A stretch of DNA of 64,000 nt from Symsagittifera roscoffensis (lineage: Eukaryota > Xenacoelomorpha > Acoela > Convolutidae): NCBI RefSeq assembly GCF_963678635.1, contig NC_087063.1:54515074-54579073 (forward strand), read 5' to 3'. A program made the position numbers and the translations under genes. Shown piece after piece: positions 41,661-54,595 of the stretch (its first letter is position 1; each line of letters opens with the position of its first letter). Below the pieces are notes generated by a model that was not told where the DNA came from, ran no database searches, and was given only the letters and a program-made list of their open reading frames with translations.

Positions 41661-43864
41661 ACCGTTTCTCTCATTATAAATTTAGACCTCACCTCTCCTC
41701 ACCCGCTTTTTTTCTTACTCACCACCCATGGACTGCGATGACTCAAAACAAACAGTTTTTAATACTATCTCTAATTTTAATAACTCAGAAGTGGAAACAC
41801 CCGATAAATTTCTAGATTCCGAGCACAGTCCCACTTATTTTTTCTCAACCATCTTTTCAAACCATAACTCCCCTATCCATGTTGAAAACTCTACCTCCAC
41901 CTCCTCGCATACTGACGCTACCCCTACCTATCCTCTTCCCTCTCTCAAATAATGCTCCCGATGTACCAAGCCCCATCTCAGATGACCAGTTAGAGCTGAT
42001 TTAGACGATTTTATTACTCGCCAGCTACAGATTCATAACACCATTAACTCATTAATTCGTTCGACGTTTTTTGTTTCAAGTGGTTTTTAATGAATTTTTG
42101 AAGCGAGTTTCAAAAGAATAATTTGTCCAGTTTAATCTGGGTTTAATCTGGTTTGGGTACCACGAGAATGCGTGATACATGTGGCTAAATTTAGTTGTTT
42201 CGTTTTAATCATCAACAAACGCACTCTGCTTCAACCTCTGATTTCTCTAACCCATCTCTTCACAAGGCACCCACACGCGCAAAAAGAGTTTTTAAGAAAC
42301 GTAAGCACCCAAATACTACACCAAAATTGCTCATTAACCGCCCATCATCATCTCGACTCCTTTACTACCACCCACTTCATACTAATACATCCGCATTTAT
42401 AGTAGAGATCCTTCCCTTCTACCCCCAATACACCTATTACAGCAGAGAAAAAGCAGCCCAACGTTCACGATAAGTTGATGAACATTGCTTCTCCCAACCC
42501 TTTCATGGATACCATATTATAACTTTACTAGCCCACTAAAAAACCCCTGAAAAGGAATAGAGACGACGATGAGCTTTGCGACTCAATCATTCGCCAATTG
42601 ACTACTGCATTTCACCTAAACCAGTTTACCCACATAGGCCTAAATCAAACACTTAACCGATTCATTGCACAAAAAGCTAATCGATATACTATTATTTACT
42701 ATGATCGTTCTGTGGTCCGATATAGGAAAGATTCAACACATGACACTGATACTAACTTACGCACTTTAATTTTCTAACACTGAAAGAACGAGAAAATTAC
42801 TGTTCTCATGAAATTATGTTGAAAACTAAAAAAACACACACGTAATCTTATCATAAATTCGTTCAAGGACACTATCCTCATAATTCTCCATCCCACATTC
42901 TCCATCATCGCTTCATGTTTAAATACTCCGAATAATTCACCTTACTTCCTAAATTTCACATATTGTATAAAATCAACCAACCTTCACGGCATCCTCCGTA
43001 ACTACGACCCCGTAAGACAAACATACACATTTTGCACCCTAGCTAACTACTTCCCGCTTGAAGACACCCGCCTCATCGTTATCCCTCATGAGTTACATCC
43101 AAACCGTAGAAATTGCAATTTTAGAGAGTATTCTTGATTTTAAACTTAACTTGAAACTATACAATTTCATCCAAGATTCTAACTAAGAATTTTCTGCAGT
43201 CTGCGAAAAAGTCAGTATCATCCGCGCGCTTGAACTTCTTTGGCCTCTCCTCCGCACTAAAAACGTAATCCGCATGATTGCTAATCGTTTAATGAACTAT
43301 CTTTAACGACACTATCAAAACAAACTTCACTCATGGATTTTTTTCCGACCCAGATCCATCGCAAACATGAATTTATAACTATCACCGTTCTTACATGTGT
43401 GTTTCACCTTTTTTTTAGATTTCACCAGTCAATCATCTAAAAAAAAATAGAAAAATAAACTCTTGTTCAATTTTCATTTTTTTCATCATTTATGTGTCAT
43501 AAGTTATATCAGTTAAATAACTTCAATTAAACAGCACTTAATTAATAACAATGTTGTAAACTCACAATACGAAGTAGTAAATAATTAATTGAAAAAAATA
43601 AGGTTACTAATCTTCTTATGTGTGCTTCTATTTGTAAAGTTCGAATTTCTCAGTTGACTCTTCCACATTTCAAGCACTATTTCCACGCAAATCGAAAAAT
43701 TTCGTCACCCTAGAATTGTTTAGCAAACGAATTTCTAGTTTTTCAAATTAACTGATAACAACTTTAACTTGCTTTCACGTGTTTCAAATTTTCCTTTAAC
43801 ACGGATGGAAGGAATTATAAGCACGCTTAAACTAAACAACTAAACAACTCAGTTTTAAAATGCT
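41661..43864 (+). pseudogene. decayed coding-like region, unidentified
   Basis: Short open stretches at 41728-41952 and 42172-42473 (two frames), and a charged stretch around 42560-42770 (DELCDSIIRQL-like) just short of open, lie downstream of the retroelement tail copy and in the same direction. Proline/serine/threonine-rich segments dominate. No domain is recognised. The stretch from 42186 to 43874 is flanked by a 40-bp inverted repeat. Beyond 42780 nothing is open. Confidence 0.35.
42146..42185. repeat. left arm of a 40-bp inverted repeat
   Basis: The reverse complement of this segment matches 43875-43914 at 36 of 40 positions. The core is TGGTTTGGGTACC and GCGTGATACATG. The arms are 1.69 kb apart. 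Confidence 0.75.
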
Positions 43865-43874
43865 AAGAAACCAA

Positions 43875-43914
43875 CCGCATGTATCACGCAGTCTCAAGGT
43901 ACCCAAACCAGATT
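43875..43914. repeat. right arm of a 40-bp inverted repeat
   Basis: Partner of 42146-42185. Similarity drops off outside the 40 bp on both sides, so this is not a long terminal inverted repeat. Confidence 0.75.
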
Positions 43915-43969
43915 TTAAAACCATCGAAAGAACTAACAAACCACAACAACCTGTTTTTGAAAAAAAATA

Positions 43970-44700
43970 CCAGAGAACAAAAAGAAAAAAAAACATCAGA
44001 TAAGAAAGATCAAAAGGTTGAACACGAAAAGGGACTCTACTAAAAAGACAATAAATTTATACTGCCACCACTGGCTTAACACACCAGTTAAGAAAAACCT
44101 AAGCATGCTCTATAGCCGACCTCATCAACCAGGCTAAATCACGCTTATGAATCACTCGCTACTGATCTCAATAACAAGATCTCAATAACAAGATGCAGAT
44201 CTAAATATATAACAAAAAATGATTTCTTTGAGCAAAAATAAAAAGCAGCAAAGGGAGATTAAACTCGATGACATTCCAACTCTGGAACGGCAATTCAACA
44301 CCGGAATGGCCATAGTCACAACCCTCACAGAATTTAAAGTATGGAACCAGCATCGCAGCAAAGGTACCCATTGAACAAGAACAATGGTCGACTCGATAAT
44401 GACTCAATATGAGTCCTAGTCACTTGGCGCTTCACACAGAGAAGTCAAATTTCGAGAAACACTTGAGAATGTACGTAATCTTGCTCTATTTAACGAACTC
44501 GACACATCATTGCATAATTCTGCAACCTTGACACGACCGCTCAGCCCAACTTTGACACACGAAACCCACTTCTGAAAAACAAGCAACTGTACATCTTCTC
44601 TCTCTCTACGGAGATAATTACACTACAACACGCGCAACTGTTTCTTTCTCCTCCTTCACGCAATCACTGCTTCAAAAGTTTCTACTCCAAAGTATCAAAA
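43970..44700. repeat. diverged copy of an interspersed repeat
   Basis: The segment resembles 45890-46690 and 48775-49580: GGTTGAACACGAAAAG, CATGCTCTATAGCC, ACCAGGCTAAA, GTATGGAACCAGCATCGCA, and CTCCTTCACGCAATCA near the end, in the same order. It is clearly more diverged than those two are from each other. No open frame is conserved among the three, and no terminal structure is clear, so the element class is unknown. Confidence 0.7.
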
Positions 44701-45236
44701 AACTTCGAACAGACGGTGTACTTTATATGAAATTACTCTATGAGTGAGTCTTTCCGTTTTAAAATCAAAATGAACATGGTGGAAAAAAAGCGACGGCGAT
44801 GGGTGCTTCATGAGACCAATATGAGAAGTAAGATTCAATTGCAAATGAGTTTTTTGTGACACCCACCAATTAACCAGCACCAACAATACCGGTGATCTTC
44901 CACCTCCGTAAGAATTACTAGATGGATAATGACAAAAAATTATTGGAAATACAGTTTCGAGTTTTTTAGTCTAATAGATTATATTAGATTGTTTAATAAA
45001 CTGAATTGAAAATAACTAAACAATTTTTTTTAGCTTCCACCAAAAGTTCCAGAGGGTTTTTGCCATGTTTCTTGTCGTGTCGCTGCCTAAATCAGATTCT
45101 GTTTTTGTTGGTCACGTTCAATTTGTCACTGAAATTTTTGTCAGATTTTTTGAGCTCAAATTTTGAATCAGTAAAAAACACCAAATTATCATAAACATTC
45201 TGTGAAAATGATAGTAATTTTTTTACAAGAAGTTTC
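44701..45236. other. AT-rich spacer, nothing recognised
   Basis: Short open stretches (44695-44886 minus, 45006-45194 plus, 45092-45283 minus) have no motif. I see no repeat shared with the rest of the window. Confidence 0.4.
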
Positions 45237-48121
45237 TGAAAACATAAAATAATACTTTTTAAATCACCCCTGATTGTTTCCAAACAACAAAAAGGCTAGT
45301 CATACACAGTGCCATGCAATTTGAAACAGATCTTAAGCGACCCAATTCTTTCGGGCATTATTTCTGAAAATTTAACTCTTATAATTTTTTTCCACAAGAA
45401 CTGCTAGTCATACAATTTTTTTAGTATGGACTTTATTTAATAAGCAGTTTCTATGGAAACAAGAGTTCGGAAAAAAGAAGTTTTTGGACTAAGTGCCCAA
45501 AAAGTTGTTTTGATTGTGTTCTGGTACAAACTCAATTTGGTACTCGAGCCAACATTAAAACAAATTTGCATGCGAAATTGTAATGCGAGTTGCTCAGAAA
45601 CTTGAAGAGATACAATATTTCAAACTTGTATGCGTAAATTTGGCGGAAATACGATTTTTAAAATTCTTAACGGTATTAGACATTCATTTTAGTTTTATTC
45701 AATTTACAATCGGCAAAAGAACAACATGGAAACCCTTTGAGCGACAGAAGTTGACTGATTGTATAATTGTATACTATATCTAACTGATTCAGAGCTAATT
45801 TTTTACTTGACATAATTTCAGAAAACTGTTTTTTTTTGAGGAACTAAATGTTGTTCTAAATCAAAAAAGACATAACCAAAGATCAAAAAGAGATAAACAT
45901 CTGATAAAAAAGAACAAAAGGTTGAACACGAAAAGAGACTCTGCTAAAAAAACAGTCATTGCCTAACCCACCAGTAAAGGACTTCACGAGTATGCTCTGT
46001 AGCCGGCTACATCCACCAGGCTAAACCACGCTTATGACACACTCCTTATTTTTGACAAGAGTAGTTCTAGGGTAAGCGACTCTTTAAAATAACCGAAACT
46101 AATAAGACGCTTTTGCGAAAACGATTAACAACAATCACAAATAAAACTGATCTTAATAACAAGATGGAGATATAAATTTTAAAGGTAAAGATACTTTTAT
46201 GATCAAAAGGAAAGAGCAGCAAATGGAGATGAAAATTGATGACATTCCGACCCTGGAATGGCAAATCTGATGGTTTGTTGCCGTAGCCACAGCCCTCGCA
46301 GGGTTTAAAGTATGGAACCAGCATCGCATTAAAGATCCCAGTGAACAAGAACAATGGCCGACTCAATGTTGACTCGATAGGAATCCTCGTCGTTTGGCGC
46401 TTCCTACAGAGAAGTCAATTTTGATGAATAGTTGAGAATACACGTAGTCTCGCTCTATTTAACGAAATCGACACGTCATTGTATAATTCTGCAATCTTGA
46501 CTCGACCACTCAAACCGACCTTGATAGTTGAAACCCACTTGTGAAATACGAGCAACTGTACTTCTTCTCTCTCTACGAAGATAAGTACTCCACAATACGA
46601 GGAACTGTTTCTTTCGCCTCCTTCATGCAATCAACTTCAAAAGACTCTACTCCAAAAAATCAAAATACTTCTCCATCTATCCTTCACAACAACAAGCTTA
46701 GACCTTAAAAAGTCTCTAAACACCGGATGGATAGAATCAGTTTGAACAAGTTTTTATTTTATCCTATTACATTCTCGGTAAAATACTTAGAACTAACCCA
46801 TCATGATCCGTAACTAAGATTTATAATAACTTGTAAGGATGAAACTATTTATAGTTTGAGCCAGAACAGAATAAATTTAACTTAGAACAGTTCTTGATAT
46901 CTAGCCTCGCAAATATCAGTTTACACTAGATCCATCGAGACTAGGAGATATAAGAGTGAGATTAAGGTTGATATTAGATTAAGAAATTGCACAATTCTAT
47001 GTGAATTTTGTAGATATGTGGAATGTATGGGCATCTTTATGAGAACTGTATGACTAGGCAGCATTATTAGTCAACCCGCATTTCTGCTATGAATTTTATA
47101 TCTTAAAGAGTCAGAAAAGTAAAAATAAGTAGTTTCTAGGCAAGGAAGAAGTCCAAGAGAGAGGTTTGCAAACTACATTTTTTTAAGATTTCATTTGGAA
47201 TTCATTTTGGCTTAAGCGGTCTAATACAAACAACTGCACCAATTTTTAATTTTATGAATTATAATTAAAAGAACCGCAACCCTAGCGTGATTATCTGCTA
47301 GCATTTCAAACAAGGTAAAAATTTTGAATACACTGAAAATCCACTGAAATACAGACTGTACCGATTCGTTATCTCTGAGTAAAAAATTATTTTTGATTTT
47401 ATGAACGAAACATTTTTTTCACTTACTCACAGTTTCCTAACAATCGCCGGCAATAAATCATTTTCACTCATCATGTTCAATAGTTTCTTTCCACATCATG
47501 TAGTTTCATTCCACATCATGTACATAGCATCTCATTTTCAAAGATATATCACAATGCCTCCCTAATTTCGATTTTACTGTCTCAATTTGTTGAAAAAACT
47601 TCAAGTTAGCATCTACAGTGACTCCAAAGTATTTACAAGAGGGTTCAGTTTTATAAAAATTATCAAGAATGGTGACACAAAAATTAGAAGTACTTCAGTT
47701 TTTGTTGTTAAAACTTATTAAGGTGGTTTTATCTGAGTTTAAAATTAACTTATTCAGACAAAGCCAAGGATGAAATTTTTGTCAAATTTAGTTGAAAGTC
47801 CTCGAAATTCGAAGTATCACACAAAAAAATTCTATCGTCAGCGAAAATAAACAAATTTTATCTTGTAAGTGCATGATGCATATCATCTAAACAAACCAGA
47901 AAAAGAAGAGGGCCTAAGACAGAGCCTTGAGGTACACCTGTAGAGATTGTTGGCTAATCATAGAAACAATTAATCACATTAACACATTGAGATCTGTTAG
48001 ACAATGATAACTCATCTGTACCAACTTCTACGTACTTCATAGCATTCGAGATTCCTGAAAAGAATTGAGTGATCAAGTGTATCAGTAGCCTTTTTTAAAT
48101 CATTATAAAGACTACATTTTA
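45237..48121. repeat. tandem duplication of about 3 kb, copy A
   Basis: Matches 48122-51352 head-to-tail at an offset of 2885-2889 bp, with identity near 98%. It contains the interspersed repeat (about 45890-46690) and a LINE RT fragment (47517-48121). Relative to copy B it lacks about 350 bp near 47490-47516, where a filler made of two CACATCATGTA units sits instead. The unit boundary is at GACTACATTTTATG / AAAACATAAAATAATAC (48121/48122). Confidence 0.9.
47517..48121 (-). pseudogene. LINE reverse transcriptase fragment, copy A
   Basis: On the minus strand the sequence carries QGSVLGPLLFLV (near 47910), LFIFADDR (near 47835) and NFEDFQLNL in roughly one frame with stops; these are the RT palm blocks of a non-LTR retrotransposon. 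It is truncated by the tandem-duplication edge at 48121 and degraded beyond 47700. It differs from the LINE at 36.8-40.1 kb. Confidence 0.7.
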
Positions 48122-51100
48122 TGAAAACATAAAATAATACTTTTTAAATCACCCCTGATTGTTTCCAAACAACAAAAAGGCTAGTCATACGCAGTGCCAT
48201 GCAATTTGAAACAGATCTTAAGCGACCCAATTCTTTCGGGCATTATTTCTGAAAATTTAACTCTTATAATTTTTTTCCACAAGAACTGCTAGTCATACAA
48301 TTTTTTTAGTATGGACTTTATTTAATAAGCAGTTTTTATGGAAACAAGAGTTCGGAAAAAAGAAGTTTTTGGACTAAGTGCCCAAAAAGTTGTTTTGATT
48401 GTGTTCTGGTACAAACTCAATTCGGTACTCGAGCCAACATTAAAACAAATTTGCATGCGAAATTGTAATGCGAGTTGCTCAGAAACTTGAAGAGATACAA
48501 TATTTCAAACTTGTATGCGTAAATTTGGCGGAAATACTATTTTTAAAATTCTTAACGGTATTAGACATTCATTTTAGTTTTATTCAATTTACAATCGGCA
48601 AAAGAACAACATGGAAACCCTTTCAGCGACAGAAGTTGACTGATTGTATAATTGTATACTATATCTAACTGATTCAGAGCTAATTTTTTACTTGACATAA
48701 TTTCAGAAAACTGTTTTTTTTTGAGGAACTAAATGTTGTTCTAAATCAAAAAAGAGACAACCAAAGATCAAAAAGAGATAAACATCTGATAAAAAAGAAC
48801 AAAAGGTTGAACACGAAAAGAGACTCTGCTAAAAAAACAGTCATTGCCTAACCCACCAGTAAAGGACTTCACGAGTATGCTCTATAGCCGGCTTCATCCA
48901 CCAGGCTAAACCACGCTTATGACACACTCCTTATTTTTGACAAGAGTAGTTCTAGGGTAAGCGACTCTTTAAAATAACCGAAACTAATAAGACGCTTTTG
49001 CGAAAACGATTAACAACAATCACAAATAAAACTGATCTTAATAACAAGATGGAGATATAAATTTTAAAGGTAAAGATACTTTTATGATCAAAAGGAAAGA
49101 GCAGCAAATGGAGATGAAAATTGATGACATTCCGACCCTGGAATGGCAAATCTGATGGTTTGTTGCCGTAGCCACAGCCCTCGCAGGGTTTAAAGTATGG
49201 AACCAGCATCGCATTAAAGATACCCAGTGAACAAGAACAATGGCCGACTCAATGTTGACTCGATAGGAATCCTCGTCGTTTGGCGCTTCCTACAGAGAAG
49301 TCAAAATTTGATGAATAGTTGAGAATACACGTAGTCTCGCTCTATTTAACGAAATCGACACGTCATTGTATAATTCTGCAATCTTGACACGACCACTCAA
49401 ACCGACCTTGATAGTTGAAACCCACTTGTGAAATACGAGCAACTGTACTTCTTCTCACTCTACGAAGAGAACTACTCCACAACACGAGGAACTGTTTCTT
49501 TCGCCTCCTTCATGCAATCAACTTCAAAAGACTCTATTCCAAAAAATCAAAATACTTCTCCATCTATCCTTCACAACAACAAGCTTAGACCTTAAAAAGT
49601 CTCTAAACACCGGATGGATAGAATCAGTTTGAAACAATTTTTTATTTTTTCCTATTACATTCTCGGTAAAATACTTAGAACTAACCCATCATGATCCGTA
49701 ACTAAGATTTATAATAACTTGTAAGGATGAAACTATTTATAGTTTGAGCCAGAACAGAATAAATTTAGCTTAGAACAGTTCTTGATATCTAGCCTCGCAA
49801 ATATCAGTTTACACTAGATCCATCGAGACTAGGAGATATAAGAGTGAGATTAAGGTTGATATTAGATTCAGAAATTGCACAAATCTATGTGAATTTTGTA
49901 GATATGTGGAATGTATGGGCATCTTTATGAGAACTGTATGACTAGGCAGCATTATTAGTCAACCCGCATTTCTGCTATGAATTTTATATCTTAAAGAGTC
50001 AGAAAAGTAAAAGTAAGTAGTTTCTAGGCAAGGAAGAACTCCAAGAGAGAAGTTTGCAAACTACATTTTTTTAAGATTTCATTTGGAATTCATTTTGGCT
50101 TAAGCGGTCTAATACAAACAACTGCACCAATTTTTAATTTTATAAATTATAATTAAAAGAACCGCAACCCTAGCGTGATTATCTGCTAGCATTTAAAACA
50201 AGGTAAAAATTTTGAATACATTGAAAATCCACTGAAATACAGGCTGTACCGATTCGTTATCTCTGAGTAAAAAATTATTTTTGATTTTATGAACGAAACA
50301 ATTTTTTCACTTACTCACAGTTTCCTAACAATCGCCGGCAACAAATCATTTTCACTCATCATGTTCAATAGTTTCTTTCCTCTGTTAGTCAAGAAACAAC
50401 TTATCTTTTTATTTTTACAGAATGGGGATACGAATGTTGTATGTTTCGAAATTCTTGTTATGTACGCAAAAACTTTTTATAGAATGCGTGAAGTTCAACA
50501 ATCTAAAACTAAATTTCACCGAATCGTAGAAATATAATTTATGCACTGTTAGTATTTTGTTTTCAAAAAAAGATTGTGTAACTGAGTCATATCTGCTTTT
50601 AAAATAAATCATGCAAACAATTTTTTGCTGGATCATCAAAGTTCGATTCAAAAAATTAAAACTCGTTCTAACATATACCAGCAAACCATATGTTATTATT
50701 GGATTTTATTCGACTGATAGTAATTGAGCCAGGTTGCACTTAGTACATAGCATCTCATTTTTAAAGATATATCACAATGCCTCCCTAATTTCGATTATAC
50801 TGTCTCAATTTGTTGAAAAAGCTTCAAGTTAGCATCTACAGTGACTCCAAAGTATTTACAAGAGGGTTCAGTTTTATAAAAATTATCAAGAATGGTGACA
50901 CAAAAATTAGAAGTACTTCAGTTTTTGTTGTTAAAACTTATAAAGGTGGTTTTATCTGAGTTTAAAACTAACTTATTCAGACAAAGCCAGGATGAATTTT
51001 TTTGTCAAATTTAGTTGAAAGTCCTCGAAATTCGAAGTATCACACAAAAAATTTCTATCGTCAGCGAAAATAAACACATTTTATCTTGTAAGTGCATGAT

Positions 51101-51352
51101 GCATATCATCTAAACAAACCAGAAAAAGAAGAGGGCCTAAGACAGAGCCTTGAGGTACACCTGTAGTGATTGTTGGCTAATCATAGAAACAATTAATCAC
51201 ATTAACACATTGAGATCTGTTAGACAAATAATTTATAACTCATCTGTACCAATTTCTACGTACTTCATAGCATTCGAGCTTCCTGAAAAGAATTGAGTGA
51301 TCAAGTGTATCAGAAGCCTTTTTTAAATCATTATAAAGACTACATTTTATGT
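48122..51352. repeat. tandem duplication of about 3 kb, copy B
   Basis: Second copy of 45237-48121, longer because it keeps about 350 bp at 50385-50737 that are missing from copy A. The right flank (from 51353) continues the LINE RT upstream in sense, which shows that copy B is the one in original context on that side. Confidence 0.9.
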
Positions 51353-51620
51353 TTTTATCGACTAATTTGTTCTGTTACTTCTGCTAATGTTTCGACCGTT
51401 GCAAACTTCTCTCAAAGACCAAATTGACGGTGAATTCAATTTTTTCCGGGTAATTGTACAAGCTTGAGTGCATAATCTTTTCAATTACTTTACTGCAATT
51501 TTGGCTTAATTCAATTGAGCTAACAGCTTTAAAAATTGGTAGAACTTTCGCTAACTAGAGTTTTCCTGGAAAAAATTCAGTTGCAGATGAAAAATTTGTC
51601 AAGTATGTTAAGTAAGATGC
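50738..51620 (-). pseudogene. LINE reverse transcriptase fragment, copy B, longer
   Basis: As copy A, plus upstream RT blocks up to about 51620: a segment like FFPGK...AKVLPIFK, SKVIEKIMHSSLYNY, then FERSLQR and a DTLDHSIL-type block, before QGSVLGPLLFLV and FADD. All are read on the minus strand with several stops and frame changes. It is the 5' continuation lost from copy A by the duplication edge. Confidence 0.7.
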
Positions 51621-51938
51621 TATCACAAAACGATTTTCTTTTGAAAAAAAAAACATTTCATTTCATCATCCCCCGTGACATCCGACCAGAATGGCGCCAA
51701 AATGCATGGCGACTTCGAAATTTTGTTGTAACCGTAGACTGCGAGCATTGGCAGTTTTAGCAGATGAACTGTGCTAATCGAACAATTTAACGAAACGGGA
51801 ATAGTCAGTTTGGCGTGACGTAATAAATTTTCAAAATTCGTTCTAAAAAAACGTCTTGAACTCATTTTCACTCAGTTGATCTTGATTTTTCGCTACAACT
51901 AAAAATGAGAGAAAAATCAGATAGACGATTGTCGCGAT
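51621..51938. other. spacer between LINE relic and giant element 2, nothing recognised
   Basis: Two opposed short open stretches (51536-51760 plus, 51623-51871 minus) have no motif. No repeat shared with other parts of the window is seen. Confidence 0.4.
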
Positions 51939-52502
51939 GTAACAGTCGCCTACTTCGGTCACATATGAGGCTTAAGAAAAATAGGCCCTATAACCATTGG
52001 CTCAAGAGTCAGGGACACTATCTCTTGTGTTTTTCTGCCTCAAAAACGGTCGGAGCCAATTCGGTTCACTTGCGACATGAGACAAGAACCCGTTACGGCT
52101 TAAAGGCCACTACCAAAATACCCCCGTTCTAGAAAATCAGAACGTCCCCATACTTAGTTCTCAAAATACCCAAAATACGCGAACGCCGTTAAAAACAGGT
52201 CGGAACAATCCGTTAAGTTACTTTTCATTGGACAGTAGAACTTTGATCCATTTCAGATGGTTCAACCTAAAACTCGCCTTACCTCAACATACTTATCACA
52301 AAATGCACTCGGGAAAAATAAATAAGGTACTTACAGAGCAGCACAGTTAAGAATCAGAGTAAATAAGCTAATTAAAAACTCTAGCATAAATACGATTGAA
52401 TATAACTTGAGAAGTTTTCTATCAATGAGTTCCAATCGAAGGAAATTAGTTTTAACTTGAGAATATAGTTTTGGGTCTGAACCATTGCGAGAATTCAGTT
52501 GT
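51939..52502 (-). other. 3' non-coding end of giant element 2, possible LTR start
   Basis: No gene is supported beyond the end of Z (about 52503). The minus-strand open stretch 52331-52597 begins inside Z in another frame and has no motif. The 51939 edge is proposed only because it resembles the element 1 LTR end, 12 of 14 bases. The inner LTR border and polypurine tract cannot be fixed without the second LTR. Confidence 0.35.
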
Positions 52503-54595
52503 CTACCTTTCCATTGAAGGTTCACTCTGAAGGCTCCATACCTGTCTGACCTCCATTGGTATGGCAAATACCTTGCATGCAGTCTCAAACAACTCAAGTC
52601 TCCTGCTGTAATCTATTGCGTATATCGACTCCGCCGCTGGCGTCTTCGACTCCCGATACTTCGTCACATTTTCCTCAATCCATCGTAGAGCCAGCATCGT
52701 GCTCACCACCAAGATGGTCACCTTCTGCTGATGATCGGGCAGTCCTATCGACCGAATTTCTTCCACATCCCAGACCAGGCAGTGGCATGGACATTCCCCA
52801 TGTGTGAGGTCAATACTCCTAAGGTTGCGCTCTCCCGAGGCTTCTAGGAGAGGTTCAAGTTCCATCATCTTCATCGTTCTCCTCCATGTTTGGAGCCCCA
52901 CCTATAGGTTTCCCGATCACGTTTTGCTCTCGTGGTCACTTGTGTTTTCACTTTCCAAACCCAAAAGTTCTTTCCCCCAGATTTCACTCAAGTCATCCCT
53001 CTGTACTCTCGGCACTGTTCCTCGGATTTTCCTCAAAAACCTGTGTGAGTGATGCGACAACCAAGCCAGTCCCACACACTTGGGCACTGAGAAGGCCTTG
53101 TCTATTAATACCCGTTGGCTGGATACCTCCACCATCGCCATGTGCAATGGGTAGTGGCTGCCGCATAGGTTGGTCATCTCTGACCCCACTAGGGACTTCG
53201 CATTTAGAGGCAGACCATAGGCTTTGCTCATAGGAATTCCCATTTCCGCTTCAAGTCCAACCTTCCATCTCTTGATATGCTTCTAGGTTACCTGCAACAC
53301 CCCGGGCCATGACTCCACGCTCAACGCGGTCACCAAATGGTGTTCAGACTCTAGCCTCTCCAGTGACTGCAGACTGCACATTCTGGAGAAGAATCCCAGA
53401 GCTGTTGCTATATTCACCGTGGTACTCGCGTAACACTCAGCCACTATCTGTACTTCACTCTTCTCCCTCTCTGTGATATCTTCAAACCAAGAGATAAGAT
53501 CTTCTTTTTGGAAGGACTGTATCCTAACGCATGACCGTCCGTCACAGGTGTGATCGCCATTTCCACACGTCGAGTCAAGACAACTACCCGGCTCCATTTT
53601 CTTCACCGACCCTAGTTTACTCGTCGCTTCGATTGACTCCTTTACTTGAGGCAAGATCAGCTTGTGCACTGTACTCAATGTTGCCAGATCTTCGTCCTCC
53701 GCCGGTGCTAATCTCACCCGCTCCGTGACTTCCTCGATCAGGCTCGCATGGGGATGTGGGCACCAGGAGGGCCTCAGCAATTTCCACACCACTCCCAGAT
53801 TCGTGACCAACATGCCATTCCCGTTACCCATCTTCAGCTCGACTCTTTTACTTGAGCGCGGCACGCTTATCACCACCGGTGTTTTCTCGAGAATCAAACT
53901 CAAGCTCGGTATCTCTCTCTCAACAATGTCTATTTCCACTATCTTTTCTGTCCAAAACTTTAGTAGCTCCGCTACCTCGTAGTTCCTGTGAGTGCCTCCA
54001 GCCTCCGAGTCCAGGAAAGGGTTGTACGCCATCCCCATTACCCATATTCTCCCTTCTTATTGGGTTTCAAGTACTCTCCTGACGAGGCCAAATTACGGTC
54101 CACGTCGTGTCCCTCCTCAAACTTTTTGTTGTAGAATCTCCGTATTTCGTCTAACTTCCTGTGGCTCTCTAGAGACTGCCTGGAACCATCCTCCTTTTCT
54201 ATCCCAGTACTCTGGTATACATTCAAGATGACTGCTGAGACTCTTCTTTCCACTGCTTTACTCCCGATTGCTCTTTGTTGACATGCTAGGATGGTGCTCT
54301 CAGTCATCACCGACTTTATCCACCTCAAGAAACAAGTAGCGTCTTTCCTCCTTGCCAGGCTCAAGCCTGAGTTATCCCTGGCAATGTGTTGCATTATTGT
54401 CTGATATATTTCTAGACTTTTTCCACCCAACTTCAACTTGTCATGCGAGGTCAGCGTTTCTAATTCTATTCCCACCAGGCTCGACGCGAACATCAATTGT
54501 CCCGCTGTTCTAACGAAGGGGTTCGCCATCAACGGCGACGCCGATGAGGATGTCCTCATCGCTTCTTCAAAATGATCCTTAACAAGTTCTGCCAA
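52503..54595 (-). pseudogene. protein Z of giant element 2, broken
   Basis: Pieces at 54595-54038, 54038-53283, 53243-52917 (same frame as the previous piece, after a TAG at 53283-53285) and 52901-52503. The conserved Met (FEEAM) overlaps the stop of Y as ATGA near 54555-54560. Shared with element 1: LLRPSWCPHP, TALGF, SLERLE, LVTALSVE, GECPCHCL and VWDVEE. It also has a Cys-rich insertion (CLDSTCGNGDHTCDG, with CVRIQ) near 53550-53590 that element 1 matches only partly. It lacks the 120-residue C-terminal tail of element 1. Function unknown. Confidence 0.7.

Noticed and set aside
42146-43914. Complete DNA transposon with terminal inverted repeats
   Set aside because: The arms are only 40 bp, with no target-site duplication and no transposase-like frame between them.
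45583-45783. Conserved small gene, because the same 66-codon frame recurs at 48468-48668
   Set aside because: The recurrence is simply the tandem duplication; the frame has no motif and the third, diverged repeat copy does not cover it.
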